NCBI RefSeq assembly: GCF_000011005.1 | Contig: NC_013665.1 | Span: 558,001-622,000, forward strand | Length of the DNA: 64,000 bases | From: Methanocella paludicola SANAE | GTDB taxonomy: Archaea; Halobacteriota; Methanocellia; Methanocellales; Methanocellaceae | Reading direction: 5' to 3' | Part shown: piece after piece, positions 1-8,139 of the stretch | Numbering within the stretch: the stretch's first letter is position 1 | How the letters are laid out: the number at the start of each line of letters is the position of its first letter | Program-made: the position numbers and the translations under genes | The notes under the pieces: generated by a model | The model's input: the letters and a program-made list of their open reading frames with translations, nothing else | Database searches by the model: none | Told to the model about the DNA's origin: nothing

Positions 1-2
1 GA

Positions 3-815
3 TTCGCTAAGATAACAGTCGAAAACGTGGACGACCTGATGAGCGTTTGCGGCAACGTGCCGGGCATGAGCAAGCATCCCGCCTTCGTGGAGGGGAGGAA
101 AGCGCGGCGGCAGTGGCTGCTGGACATGATCGAGAAGTTCGGCACCGTGGGGATGCTGGCTTATTATGGCGGCAGTGCCCGGGGCTTCGTCGAATGCATT
201 CCGGCCTCGGCGCATCCAATGGGCGTGTTCTCGCCCGATGTGAAAAGGACGGCGGTCATCGACTGCGCCTGGTATGCCCAGAGTAACGGGGAGCCCGGGG
301 GGCTGGCCGTAAGGAAGGCCATCCTGGACGAGATGTTCGCCGTAAAGTTCTTCGATAAGCTGCTGGGCAAGAAGTGCCGGTACGTGGACGTCCTGACGCT
401 GAAGAACGCCCCCATCATGCAGTATGACTTCTACAGAGACTACGGCTTCAGGGATGCCGTGGAGTTCACGGGCCACGCTACCGGGCGGTACCTGCTCAGG
501 TACCCGGTGCTTGGCGACGCCGTAGAGCCAAGGATAGAGCAGCTAAGCTTCAACTGTGGCACGGACAAGAACGTGCTCGTCATCGGCACCTACGACCAGT
601 GCCACCTCCCCCACATGGTGGTGGAAAAGATCAGGAAGGCAGTGGACGGCATGGAAGGCCTCAAGATCAAGGTTGTCGACTACTGGGAGACCGGCACTCC
701 TGCTGTCTGTGAGGCGTCTATCAATGGCTTGCCCGCCTTCGGCGGGCCGGTGTACTTCATGGATGATGAAGGGATAAGGGAGGCCGTAGCCTCAAAGATG
801 ATAAAAATAAAATAG
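3..815 (+). CDS. GNAT-like N-acetyltransferase, 5' partial
   Basis: The reading frame is open from base 3, eight codons upstream of the first GTG at 27, so the true start almost certainly lies outside the window. The visible 270 residues resemble GNAT acetyltransferases: a beta-strand with a GFVECIPAS stretch, then a central segment (ILTLKNAP...YDFYRDYGF-like) typical of the acetyl-CoA fold. The C-terminal ~90 residues (from about QLSFNCGTDKN) look like the YoaP-type domain that follows some GNAT domains in archaea and Bacillus. The acyl acceptor cannot be told. Convergent with the small membrane protein gene at 845. Family assignment is moderately sure; substrate is unknown. Confidence 0.75.
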   Translation, partial: FAKITVENVDDLMSVCGNVPGMSKHPAFVEGRKARRQWLLDMIEKFGTVGMLAYYGGSARGFVECIPASAHPMGVFSPDVKRTAVIDCAWYAQSNGEPGGLAVRKAILDEMFAVKFFDKLLGKKCRYVDVLTLKNAPIMQYDFYRDYGFRDAVEFTGHATGRYLLRYPVLGDAVEPRIEQLSFNCGTDKNVLVIGTYDQCHLPHMVVEKIRKAVDGMEGLKIKVVDYWETGTPAVCEASINGLPAFGGPVYFMDDEGIREAVASKMIKIK

Positions 816-844
816 ATTTGCTCGTGTTGTCGGAGGCTCGTCAC

Positions 845-1081
845 TTACCGGATGATGGGCCTCTCTGCGGGCGCCGTGAGCCACTGGTAGAGCGGGTAGA
901 GCATGTAGATCGCCGCAAGCCCGACCAGGATGTAAATAAGCTTGGTCAGAATGCTCGTCGCGACAGCGCCGAAGATCGCTTCGACTATGTTGATACCGAA
1001 TGCCACCAGTAACCAGTTCAGTCCTCCGATGATCAATAGGATCGCCGATATTATCAGCAATGGATCTCTTCTACCATTCAT
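845..1081 (-). CDS. Small DUF378-type membrane protein
   Basis: A 78-residue protein with two hydrophobic helices, roughly residues 8-30 and 41-65, separated by a short loop, which matches the DUF378 (YuzA-like) family of small membrane proteins of unknown function. The sequence GGLNWLLVAF in the first helix and LVGLAAIYMLY in the second are the family-like segments. The ATG at 1081 is preferred over the in-frame GTG at 1090 because AGGTGA sits six bases upstream of the ATG and overlaps the GTG. It has its own AT-rich upstream region with a TATA-like run around 1110-1135. No operon partner is evident. Confidence 0.75.
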   Translation of the reverse strand: MNGRRDPLLIISAILLIIGGLNWLLVAFGINIVEAIFGAVATSILTKLIYILVGLAAIYMLYPLYQWLTAPAERPIIR

Positions 1082-1246
1082 TAGAATCACCTAATTAGGA
1101 AAATTATAAACTAGATATTTATATATTTTTAAATATAATATTAGCAAACCCGGTATGTAGCGCTGTTATAGTGGGTGTAAGCATGAATGGTGATGTGGGT
1201 GTTAGCGCCTTTTTTGCCTGCTGATTCGGCTTGCTCATTCGTAGAG

Positions 1247-1256
1247 TTTATATATC
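1247..1256 (+). promoter_or_regulatory. TATA box of tRNA-Arg
   Basis: The sequence TTTATATATC lies about 30-39 bases before the mature 5' end of the tRNA, the spacing expected for an archaeal TATA box plus a short precursor leader. No other gene follows on this strand, so the assignment is straightforward, although the start site is inferred. Confidence 0.65.
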
Positions 1257-1285
1257 AGGATAGATAAGTAGGATGCGCGTGTTTT

Positions 1286-1360
1286 GGGCGAGTGGCCTAG
1301 CCAGGACATAGCGCCGGCCTCCTAAGCCGGATACCGTGGGTTCAAATCCCACCTCGCCCG
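1286..1360 (+). tRNA. tRNA-Arg (anticodon CCT)
   Basis: A complete cloverleaf can be folded. The acceptor arms GGGCGAG (1286-1292) and CTCGCCC (1353-1359) pair perfectly, with discriminator G at 1360. The anticodon stem CCGGC/GCCGG (1314-1318 with 1326-1330) encloses the loop CTCCTAA, giving anticodon CCT, which reads AGG. The T arm carries GGTTCAAATCC-type sequence (1340-1350). There is no intron and the 3' CCA is not encoded. A T-rich stretch follows from about 1400. Confidence 0.96.
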
Positions 1361-1578
1361 CTCTATGAGGTAAGAAAAAATTTCCGTCTCCGAATGAGAC
1401 GACACTTTTAAAAGTTTTTTGAAAAAAAGTTGTCCTGCCAAACGAGTAATGGTTTGCTCCACGGGCTTTTAAAATTTAAAAATATAAAATCATAGCGTAT
1501 GAAACCTCAAAACAGGCACAAAAGCCACAAAGTCCCCTAGGCCCACGGCTTTTGCGCCCGAAACCCGAATTACGATCT

Positions 1579-1788
1579 TTACCGGGACTGCGGCAGCGGC
1601 GCCTCTGTAGTCTTCTTCGCCATATTATTACAGATGGGGCAGGCCAGAGAGTTACCGCTCACATACAGCATATACTTCGTATTCTTCGGCTTGATCATCT
1701 TTACGAAGAACTCGTCACCCTTATCGCACACGTGCCTTACGTACACTTCGTCAATATCGGTTTCAAGATAAACTGGTTGTATATCCAT
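1579..1788 (-). CDS. Small CxxC protein, function unknown
   Basis: A 69-residue protein with a short beta-rich N-terminal half (VYLETDIDEVYVRHV), then a Cys at residue ~20 and a CPIC pair near residue 50. The three cysteines suggest metal or redox chemistry but no family is recognised. The ATG at 1788 is chosen because AGGTGGT lies six bases upstream; a GTG three codons earlier overlaps this ribosome-binding sequence. It is divergent from the histidine kinase gene starting at 1939, and the AT-rich region between them (1789-1938) holds TATA-like sequences for both directions. The C-terminal ~15 residues look disordered. Confidence 0.6.
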   Translation of the reverse strand: MDIQPVYLETDIDEVYVRHVCDKGDEFFVKMIKPKNTKYMLYVSGNSLACPICNNMAKKTTEAPLPQSR

Positions 1789-1938
1789 CAAGACCACCTA
1801 CTATTGTTATTATCTACACAATAATATATTTATTTGGTAATTTATTGGCAAAGCAAGGCCCAAATGGCTATAAATATTTTTATATAATTGGGTACTACTG
1901 ACTAATTGATACGTGATAAGGGTTAGCTCTGGTAATGC

Positions 1939-4071
1939 ATGTATGACGGTGGCAAAAAACACGGGGATATTGAGGGGAAGCCCGGGGAAACTTACGAGGA
2001 GCTCGCCCGCCGCTGCCGGGACTATGCGGCGGAGCTTGACCGGACGAAGGCAATGCTGAGGGGCGAGGAGGCCCGCCGGTCCCGGGCAGAGCAGATGGCC
2101 CACATCGGAAGCTGGTGCATGGACATCAAGCTGGATATCATGGCGTGCTCCGACGAGTTTTACCGCATCTTAGGCTACCAGCCCGGCGAATCGACGATAA
2201 CGGTCGAACAGTTCAAGAAGAACGTCCACCACGAGGATATCCAATACGTCGATGAGGTCTTTAACCGTTCCATCCGTGAAAAGAAGCCCTACGAGGCCGA
2301 CTTCCGTATCCTCCGTAAGGACGGCTCCGCGTGCGACGTCCACGCCATTACGGAGTTCGAGTATGGTGAGAGCGGCGATGTGAGATTCATCTATGGTACG
2401 GTGCAGGACATTACCGGGCGCAAGCGCACCGACGAGGCCCTGAAGTACAGGTCCGAGCTCGAGGCGCTGATCACCACGCTGTCGACACGATTCATTAAAC
2501 TGGCACCGGAAGAGCTTGACCCGGCGCTGAACGATGCGCTCAGGAAGATAGGCGAATTCGCCGGAGTCGACCGGAGCTACATCCACCAGACGACGAAGGA
2601 CGGTAAGATGACCGGCATCACCCACGAGTGGTGCCGGGAGGGCGTCGGGCCCAGCATGGAGTTCGGTAAGCAGCTCGATATTATGGAAACCTATCCCTGG
2701 GTATCCGGGTTCTTGCGGAAGCTGGAGGTGCTGCATGTGCCGTCTGTTGAGGATCTTCCCCCCGAGGCGGAGGTGGAAAAGCGCTTATTATCGGCATCCC
2801 GGGTCCTGTCCCTGGTCGCCGTGCCCATGGTCTGTAACAGGGAGTTCATCGGGGTGCTGGGCTTCGACTCGGTCCGTAACAGGAAGGCCTGGACGGAGGA
2901 CGATATCGCGATCCTGAGGATCGTTGGCGAGATCTTCGCGAACGCCATCGTGCGCAGCGAAACGGAGCGGGCGCTGCGCGATAGCGAGGAGCGTTTCCGG
3001 GCCACGTTCGAGCAGGCCGCCGTCGGCATCGCCCACGTCTCGCCTGGCGGGCGATACCTGAGGGTCAACCGGCGCTACTGTAATATCGTCGGCTATTCGC
3101 ATGGCGAGCTCCTATCCCGCAACTTCCAGAGTATAACCCATCCGGACGACCTGGAGGAGGATCTGGGAAATCTGGCGAGCCTGATCTCGGGCCGGATCGA
3201 TACGGCGTCCATGGAAAAGCGTTACATCCGCAAGGACGGCTCCATAATCTGGGTCACGCTGACCACGACCGCCGTAAGAGGGCCTGAAGGCATACCGAAG
3301 TACGTGATATCGGTCATCGAGGACATCACGGCCCGCAAGCGCGCCGAGGCCGAGATGCAGGAGGCCCGGATGAGGGCCGAGCTTTACGTTGACCTGATGG
3401 GCCACGATATCGGTAACATGAACCAGGCCATCATGGGCTACCTGGAGATGGCACAGGATACGGTGAAGCTCAAGGATGACGAGAGGGAGTTCATCGAGAA
3501 ACCGCTTGAGCTGGTGAAGGGCAGCTCTGCTTTGATAGATAATGTGAAGCGTCTGCAAAGGGCCCGCTCCGGAGAGGCGCCCGTGCAGGTTGTGGATATC
3601 GTCCCGCTCATCATGTCGCTCGCTGCCTGCTACTCGAATTCGAGCGGCAAATCGGCCGGCCTGGATTTCAATACCGGGGCCGTTTACCGGGTCGTCGCGA
3701 ACGAGTTCATCAAGGACCTGTTCAGTAATATCATCGAGAACGCCGTGAAATATTCGCGGTCCGACGTGCGTATCGGCATCTCCCCTGTGGAGCGGAACGG
3801 GAAGCCTTTCTACCGCGTCTCCGTGGAGGATAACGGCCCCGGCGTGCCCGACGAGCAGAAGGCGGGCATCTTTTCAGAGCTTGCGGGCCGGGAGAAGTAC
3901 GCACGGCGGAGGGGTCTCGGGCTCCAGATCGTCAAGACGCTGGTCAAGGCTTATGGCGGTAAAGTGTGGGTGGAGGACCGTGTGCCGGGCGACCACGAGC
4001 AGGGCGCACGTTTCGTCGTCATGCTACCGGCACTTGATCAAGTAGCTGCCATGAACGCCGGTGAAAAATGA
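1939..4071 (+). CDS. PAS-GAF-PAS sensor histidine kinase
   Basis: A 710-residue soluble kinase with no membrane helices. The order seen is: coiled N-terminus (1-50), PAS (about 52-162, ending in the PAC-like DITGRKR), GAF (about 172-342), PAS (about 350-470, ending DITARKR), a dimerisation segment with the presumed phospho-acceptor His489 in DLMGHDIGNMNQ, and an ATPase domain. The ATPase shows an N box (NIIENAVKYS near 597), G1 (DNGPG near 632) and G2 (RRGLGLQIVK near 656). No receiver or regulator gene is adjacent, so it is an orphan kinase. The unusual H box is shared with the kinase at 25433-27004. Ligand and partner are unknown. No strong ribosome-binding site precedes the ATG. Confidence 0.93.
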   Translation: MYDGGKKHGDIEGKPGETYEELARRCRDYAAELDRTKAMLRGEEARRSRAEQMAHIGSWCMDIKLDIMACSDEFYRILGYQPGESTITVEQFKKNVHHEDIQYVDEVFNRSIREKKPYEADFRILRKDGSACDVHAITEFEYGESGDVRFIYGTVQDITGRKRTDEALKYRSELEALITTLSTRFIKLAPEELDPALNDALRKIGEFAGVDRSYIHQTTKDGKMTGITHEWCREGVGPSMEFGKQLDIMETYPWVSGFLRKLEVLHVPSVEDLPPEAEVEKRLLSASRVLSLVAVPMVCNREFIGVLGFDSVRNRKAWTEDDIAILRIVGEIFANAIVRSETERALRDSEERFRATFEQAAVGIAHVSPGGRYLRVNRRYCNIVGYSHGELLSRNFQSITHPDDLEEDLGNLASLISGRIDTASMEKRYIRKDGSIIWVTLTTTAVRGPEGIPKYVISVIEDITARKRAEAEMQEARMRAELYVDLMGHDIGNMNQAIMGYLEMAQDTVKLKDDEREFIEKPLELVKGSSALIDNVKRLQRARSGEAPVQVVDIVPLIMSLAACYSNSSGKSAGLDFNTGAVYRVVANEFIKDLFSNIIENAVKYSRSDVRIGISPVERNGKPFYRVSVEDNGPGVPDEQKAGIFSELAGREKYARRRGLGLQIVKTLVKAYGGKVWVEDRVPGDHEQGARFVVMLPALDQVAAMNAGEK

Positions 4072-4122
4072 AATAAGATGTTTATTGACGCGCGCTCTCC
4101 AGTCACATAGAAGGAGTTCATC

Positions 4123-5094
4123 ATGGCGACAATCGGCACGATAACCCGCGGCATTGAGCCTGCTACCCGGTCATTTCTCGAGAAGATCAACGCCTCTAAA
4201 GGCCCTCAGATATATGAGATGTCGGTGGAAGATGCACGTGATACGCTATCGAGCGTGCAGGCCGTCGAAGTTTCTAAAATGCCGGTCGATGTTGAAGAAA
4301 CTGTTTTGCCTGTGGGGCCTGAGGGACGGGTCAACGTGCACATCGTGAGGCCGAAAGGGAGCATGGAAACCCTGCCCGTGGTCATGTACTATCATGGCGG
4401 CGGATGGGTGCTGGGCGATTACAATATTTTCGAGCGGCTTGTGGGCGAGCTGGCCAATAAGGCCAACTCGGCCATCGTCTTCGTCGATTACTCCCGGTCT
4501 CCCGGGGCAAAGTACCCCGTGGCCATCGAAGAAGACTACGCCGCGCTGGAGTATGTGGCCGGCCACGGCAAAGAGCTCAACGTCGACTCATCACGGCTCG
4601 CCATCGCGGGCGACAGCGTCGGAGGTAACATGACTGCCGTCGTATCGATGATGGCTAAGCAGAGGCAGGGCCCGAAGATCGGGTTCCAGGTGCTCTTCTA
4701 CCCCGTAACGGACGCGAGCTTCGATAATGCCTCGTACAGGCAGTTCGCCACCGGGTACTGGCTGACGCGCGAGGCGATGAAGTGGTTCTGGGATAATTAC
4801 CTGCCCGACAGGCCTGAGCGAAATAACCCGATGGCCTCGCCTTTGCAGGCACCCGTAGACCAGCTGAAAGGATTACCTCCGGCGCTGGTGGTCACCAACG
4901 AATATGACGTTTTACGGGATGAAGGCGAAGCGTATGCCCATAAGCTCATGGAGGCGGGAGTCAGGACGACGGGCGTGCGATTCCTGGGCGCGATCCACGA
5001 CATGGTCATGCTCAACGCTATCGCTAATACGCCTGCCCCCGGGAGTGCTATCGACCTCGCAAGCGACATGTTGCGCCGATCGTTCGCGAAATGA
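4123..5094 (+). CDS. Alpha/beta hydrolase (HSL-type esterase)
   Basis: A 323-residue hormone-sensitive-lipase-family carboxylesterase. The oxyanion-hole motif HGGGW is near residue 90, the nucleophile elbow GDSVGGN near 164, the acidic residue probably in NEYDVLRDE near 260, and the catalytic His in AIHDMVM near 290. The family hydrolyses short-chain acyl esters; the physiological substrate cannot be told. The start ATG has a good Shine-Dalgarno sequence (AAGGAG, 7 bases upstream). There is no signal peptide, so it should act in the cytoplasm. It follows the kinase gene with a 51-base gap containing its own TATA-like sequence, so it is probably a separate unit. Confidence 0.92.
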   Translation: MATIGTITRGIEPATRSFLEKINASKGPQIYEMSVEDARDTLSSVQAVEVSKMPVDVEETVLPVGPEGRVNVHIVRPKGSMETLPVVMYYHGGGWVLGDYNIFERLVGELANKANSAIVFVDYSRSPGAKYPVAIEEDYAALEYVAGHGKELNVDSSRLAIAGDSVGGNMTAVVSMMAKQRQGPKIGFQVLFYPVTDASFDNASYRQFATGYWLTREAMKWFWDNYLPDRPERNNPMASPLQAPVDQLKGLPPALVVTNEYDVLRDEGEAYAHKLMEAGVRTTGVRFLGAIHDMVMLNAIANTPAPGSAIDLASDMLRRSFAK

Positions 5095-5196
5095 CCAACT
5101 TTCAACTATTTGGTACAGGAAGGTTTTTGTACTACATAGGCCCCCATATTCTATACTGGCAACCTTTTGGTGCCTGAAGGAATGAAATAATATATT

Positions 5197-5337
5197 ATGA
5201 AAACGCAAAAATGCGAAGACTGCGGGAATGAGCTGTTCTTTCCGCAGCGGGTTATAACTAACGGGCAGATGAAGACTGTGTGTTTTCATTGCTGTCTGTC
5301 GTACGTGAACAGGAAGAAGCGGCCCATCGTGGCCTGA
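5197..5337 (+). CDS. Small zinc-ribbon protein
   Basis: A 46-residue reading frame beginning MKTQKCEDCGNEL. It has two Cys pairs, CEDC and CFHC, about 20 residues apart, plus an extra Cys after the second pair, the layout of a mini zinc ribbon. The basic C-terminal tail (NRKKRPIVA) would suit nucleic-acid binding, but no function can be assigned. A GAAGGA sequence lies about 13 bases upstream, slightly far for a ribosome-binding site. Supported mainly by the ordered cysteines and the codon pattern; it is too short for firm statistical support. Confidence 0.55.
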   Translation: MKTQKCEDCGNELFFPQRVITNGQMKTVCFHCCLSYVNRKKRPIVA

Positions 5338-5408
5338 GACATATTTTTTACGATTACTTTTCCGACTTTACAATCTCTTAAACCCATGATGGATTACCTC
5401 TAGGCGCT

Positions 5409-5916
5409 GGTTTGTTCGGTCGGTATCACGAACCTCTCCAAAGGAATTAAACCACGAATTTTTCTTTTAAATTTTACTCACGAAGCCTCGAATGCTCTAG
5501 CTCACCGTCAATGCCCGAACTCTCGAATACACAGGGCAGTGCTCTAAGCCTCTAACGCGCTAACCCGAAACGAAGGCTCTAAGTCTCTAAATCACGTTTG
5601 AAGCGCTAAACGACATAGCACTAACACTCTAAAAGCCCGGTCGTTCCCCAGTACTTTTGGGTATTAGTGGCGTTGGCGGTTTAGCCGAGCCTTAGAGTGT
5701 TCGTGCTATGTCGTTTAGCGTTTCGAACGTGTATTCGAGTTTTCGAGCCTTCTTTTTGGGTTTGAGGCTTCGGGCGTTCGTGCAATGCCCAGAGTATTAG
5801 AGAGTTCGTGCGTTGACGGTGTTTTAGAGGCTCAGGGATTTAGTGAGTAAAAATTATAAAAGAAAATTAGGGGTTTATTTCCTTTGGTGAGGTTCGAGAT
5901 ACCGACTGGACTGATA
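5409..5916. repeat. Long imperfect palindrome PAL-1 (about 508 bp)
   Basis: The whole gap between the convergent genes ending at 5337 and 5931 is one long imperfect inverted repeat centred near 5660. Outer ends pair (GGTATC at 5422-5427 with GATACC at 5898-5903). An inner block of 29 bases at 5604-5632 pairs with 5692-5720 with one mismatch. The text is built from short CTCTAA/CTCGAA/CGAAG-like words. It has no plausible coding frame. The same element, in reverse orientation, lies at 33913-34421. It is a dispersed, MITE-like or structural repeat; function unknown. Confidence 0.88.
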
Positions 5917-5930
5917 TACACGCGTCTTTT

Positions 5931-6614
5931 TTATGAGCGCTTCTCACGCATCTTTTTGTATATCATCTTGACCTCGTCTCTGGTCAGCACAGGCTCCCCG
6001 GTCTCATCGTCCACCGGTATGTTCTGCATGATCTCGCTCATGATCTGCATGTGGACGATCTCGCGCATCCTCGCATTAGCGGCCTGCGCCAGCCCCTTCT
6101 TGTGAGCGGCCTTCATGCCTTCTTCATCATAAACACCGCCGTGCTGGGCGAGGTACATTTCCTTGACCATGTAGTAGATGCGGCTTTCGGCCATGCGCTC
6201 GAGGTCAGGTATGAGGATGAGGTTGTCGGGCTGCTTGTGGGCCGAGCAGCCGGGGTTTTTGGGCTTTATCTCTTTTTTCTGGGTCTGGGAGAGGTCGAAG
6301 CAGGAGTGGCTGTTGGGGTAGAAGGCGCAGAAGTCGGAGCGGGCTTCGTATATGGCGCATTTTTTGTCTTTCTGGAACTTGCAGCCGCCCTCGATGTTCA
6401 TGGCGAACGTGTGTGCGCCGTCTTTCTCTATGACGGTGACGTATTTTTCAAAAAACTCTTTTGGGGTGATGCCGAGCTTTTCGGCCATCCTGAATATGTC
6501 GGTGATGTGGAGGTCGACGAGCGAGTATATACTGCAGCAGGCGCCGCATGCTTCGCACGTGAAGTCTTTTCCGTTTACGACTTTGTATTTGTTGCGAATG
6601 ATGAGTTCGTCCAT
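5931..6614 (-). CDS. YkgJ-family cysteine-cluster protein
   Basis: About 227 residues with the YkgJ (zinc/iron-chelating) pattern: CEACGACC near the N-terminus, then a central CKFQ...KKCAIYEARSDFCAFYP segment matching the family's C-x-IY-x-R-P/S-x-x-C signature. A further Cys pair occurs downstream. Such proteins are thought to bind Zn or an Fe-S cluster; the reaction is not known. The ATG at 6614 is preferred, with GAGG just upstream. An in-frame GTG seven codons earlier (6635) lacks a ribosome-binding site and lies close to the TATA box CTATAAATC (near 6640-6650). It is divergent from ku and shares that 100-base promoter region. Confidence 0.87.
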   Translation of the reverse strand: MDELIIRNKYKVVNGKDFTCEACGACCSIYSLVDLHITDIFRMAEKLGITPKEFFEKYVTVIEKDGAHTFAMNIEGGCKFQKDKKCAIYEARSDFCAFYPNSHSCFDLSQTQKKEIKPKNPGCSAHKQPDNLILIPDLERMAESRIYYMVKEMYLAQHGGVYDEEGMKAAHKKGLAQAANARMREIVHMQIMSEIMQNIPVDDETGEPVLTRDEVKMIYKKMREKRS

Positions 6615-6716
6615 AGCCTCAAAAAGGATGGGCACGGGATGATTTATAGGTTTCTCAACTGGCTTCCGGGCAATAGTATCATAAAGCCCTCATGCCATAC
6701 GTATTTAGGGTGTTCT

Positions 6717-7475
6717 ATGCAAGCCATCTGGTCCGGCAACTTAGCATTCGGCACAATACTCATACCCGTCCGCATGTATGCGGCAAGCGAAGAACTCAGA
6801 GTCCCCTTCCACTTAGTCCACGCGGAGGACGGCGGCCGAGTAAAGTACAAAAAGGTCTGCGAGCTTGACGGCAAAGAGCTCCATATGAGCGACATACACA
6901 AGGGCTACGAGATCGGCGATAAGATGCTCCAGTTCACCGATGAGGAGCTCGATGAATTGAGGCCTGTTCTCTCGAAGTCCCTCAAGATCCTTGGCTTCTG
7001 CGAGCAGGAGGAAGTGCCCCTCCTGGCGCTGGAGCAGCCATTCTACCTCGGCACCGAGTCCAGAAAGAAGGGCGTGGCGCAGCCCTTCGCCCTGGTGAAA
7101 AAGGCAATGGAAAAAAGCGGCAAAGTCGCCATCGTAAGCTGGGTCACCAGAGCCTCAGAGCAGATAGGCATGATGATGCCCTACGAAAAAGGATTCCTCA
7201 TCAAAGCCATCCTCTACCAGCAACAGATACGGCCCTTCGACCGTGTCGAAGTCCAGGAATCCGAAGTAAGCGAAGACCTCATCGACAAGGGCATCATGCT
7301 CATCGAGCGCATGACCTTCAAATTCGACCACGCCGCCTACAAGGAGTCCTACTCGCAGGCCCTCAGGGAGATCATCGAGGCGAAGGCGCTGGGTAAAGAG
7401 GTCAAGGTCGAGCCCGTCGTGAAGTCGGCGGAGACGCGGTCGCTTGAGGCCGAGCTTGAAAGGATGCTCGTTTAA
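6717..7475 (+). CDS. ku: Ku protein, DNA double-strand-break end binding
   Basis: A 252-residue prokaryotic-type Ku. The N-terminus MQAIWSGNLAFGTILIPVR is the typical Ku start, followed by the FHLVH...GRVKYKKVCELDGKEL region and the core-domain segments VAIVSWVTR and MLIERMTFKFDHAAYKESY that close the DNA-encircling ring. Ku forms a homodimer on broken ends and recruits ligase in non-homologous end joining. The length fits minimal prokaryotic Ku, without a long basic extension. The reading frame is open far upstream, but that part is antisense to the YkgJ gene and does not belong to Ku. No LigD-type ligase, polymerase or phosphoesterase is adjacent; the only ligase here, at 34454, is the replicative type. 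Confidence 0.95.
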   Translation: MQAIWSGNLAFGTILIPVRMYAASEELRVPFHLVHAEDGGRVKYKKVCELDGKELHMSDIHKGYEIGDKMLQFTDEELDELRPVLSKSLKILGFCEQEEVPLLALEQPFYLGTESRKKGVAQPFALVKKAMEKSGKVAIVSWVTRASEQIGMMMPYEKGFLIKAILYQQQIRPFDRVEVQESEVSEDLIDKGIMLIERMTFKFDHAAYKESYSQALREIIEAKALGKEVKVEPVVKSAETRSLEAELERMLV

Positions 7476-7563
7476 CCTTTTTCTTATATAAACTAAAAAA
7501 TTGCTGTTACGTTAGATTATTTTAGCCTGGCTTATTTTCACGTTATACATTCTTATCGATTGT

Positions 7564-8092
7564 AACAAATCAGTTCGGTTTTAGACACTCCTTGTTTTGT
7601 GTTTTCCTACGCCAGGTAAGCGACGCACGCTGAATAGTTCGGTTTCAGACACGAAAACACGAAATTCCTTTTTAGAGTTACACGAAGTACTCGAAGTACT
7701 CTATGCTTCACGGCTAAAATCCTAAAACCAAGAAAATCACTATTAAGAATCGAAGGGCACCAAAGTCGCGGTCTTAAAACAAATAACAAACGGACATAAA
7801 GTCACGAGCGCACACCAACTAAAACAATTAATCAAACGCTATTCCAGACCTCCATTAGAATAACCGCTTACCTGTACTGTCGTTATTTTACTTGTTTTGG
7901 TTGGTGTGCGTTCGTGTCCTTAAGTCAATTTGTTATTTGATTTTAAACCGAGTATTTGGTGCCCTTCGATCCTTAATAGTGGAATTAGAGAACTTAGGGT
8001 TTTAACCGTGCGCCATAGGGTATTTAGGGATTTTAGTGAAAACTCTAAAAAATAGTTTTGTGTTTTCGTGTCTGAAACCAAACAAATCAGCG
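7564..8092. repeat. Long imperfect palindrome PAL-2 (about 450-530 bp)
   Basis: This fills the gap between the convergent ku gene and the gene ending at 8140. The best paired outer arms are 7637-7679 with 8041-8083, including GGTTTCAGACACGAAAACAC and its complement. Further in, 7734-7753 pairs with 7956-7975, and CGCACACCAACTAAAAC (from 7809) pairs with its complement ending at 7910. The centre is near 7860. The left flank repeats part of the end motif (CAAATCAGTTCGGTTT at 7566-7581), and the right end also finishes in AAATCAG. No credible reading frame is present. Sequence words resemble PAL-1 but it is a different subfamily. Confidence 0.83.
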
Positions 8093-8139
8093 AATGCGGT
8101 TACCCGGACAGTTCAGGCATATCGTAGTAAGCATTCCGA

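Noticed and set aside
1160-1245. C/D box RNA-like words (GTGATG, CTGA) before tRNA-Arg
   Set aside because: The boxes are imperfect and no second pair (C', D') is present at suitable spacing.
5409-5916. CRISPR array
   Set aside because: The repeated words are irregular, without constant repeat and spacer lengths; the structure is one large palindrome.
6051-6716. A 222-codon in-frame extension before Ku
   Set aside because: It runs antisense through the YkgJ gene, and Ku homology starts exactly at ATG 6717.
7607-7789. 60-codon frame inside PAL-2
   Set aside because: It lies wholly in palindromic repeat DNA and has no codon bias or motif.
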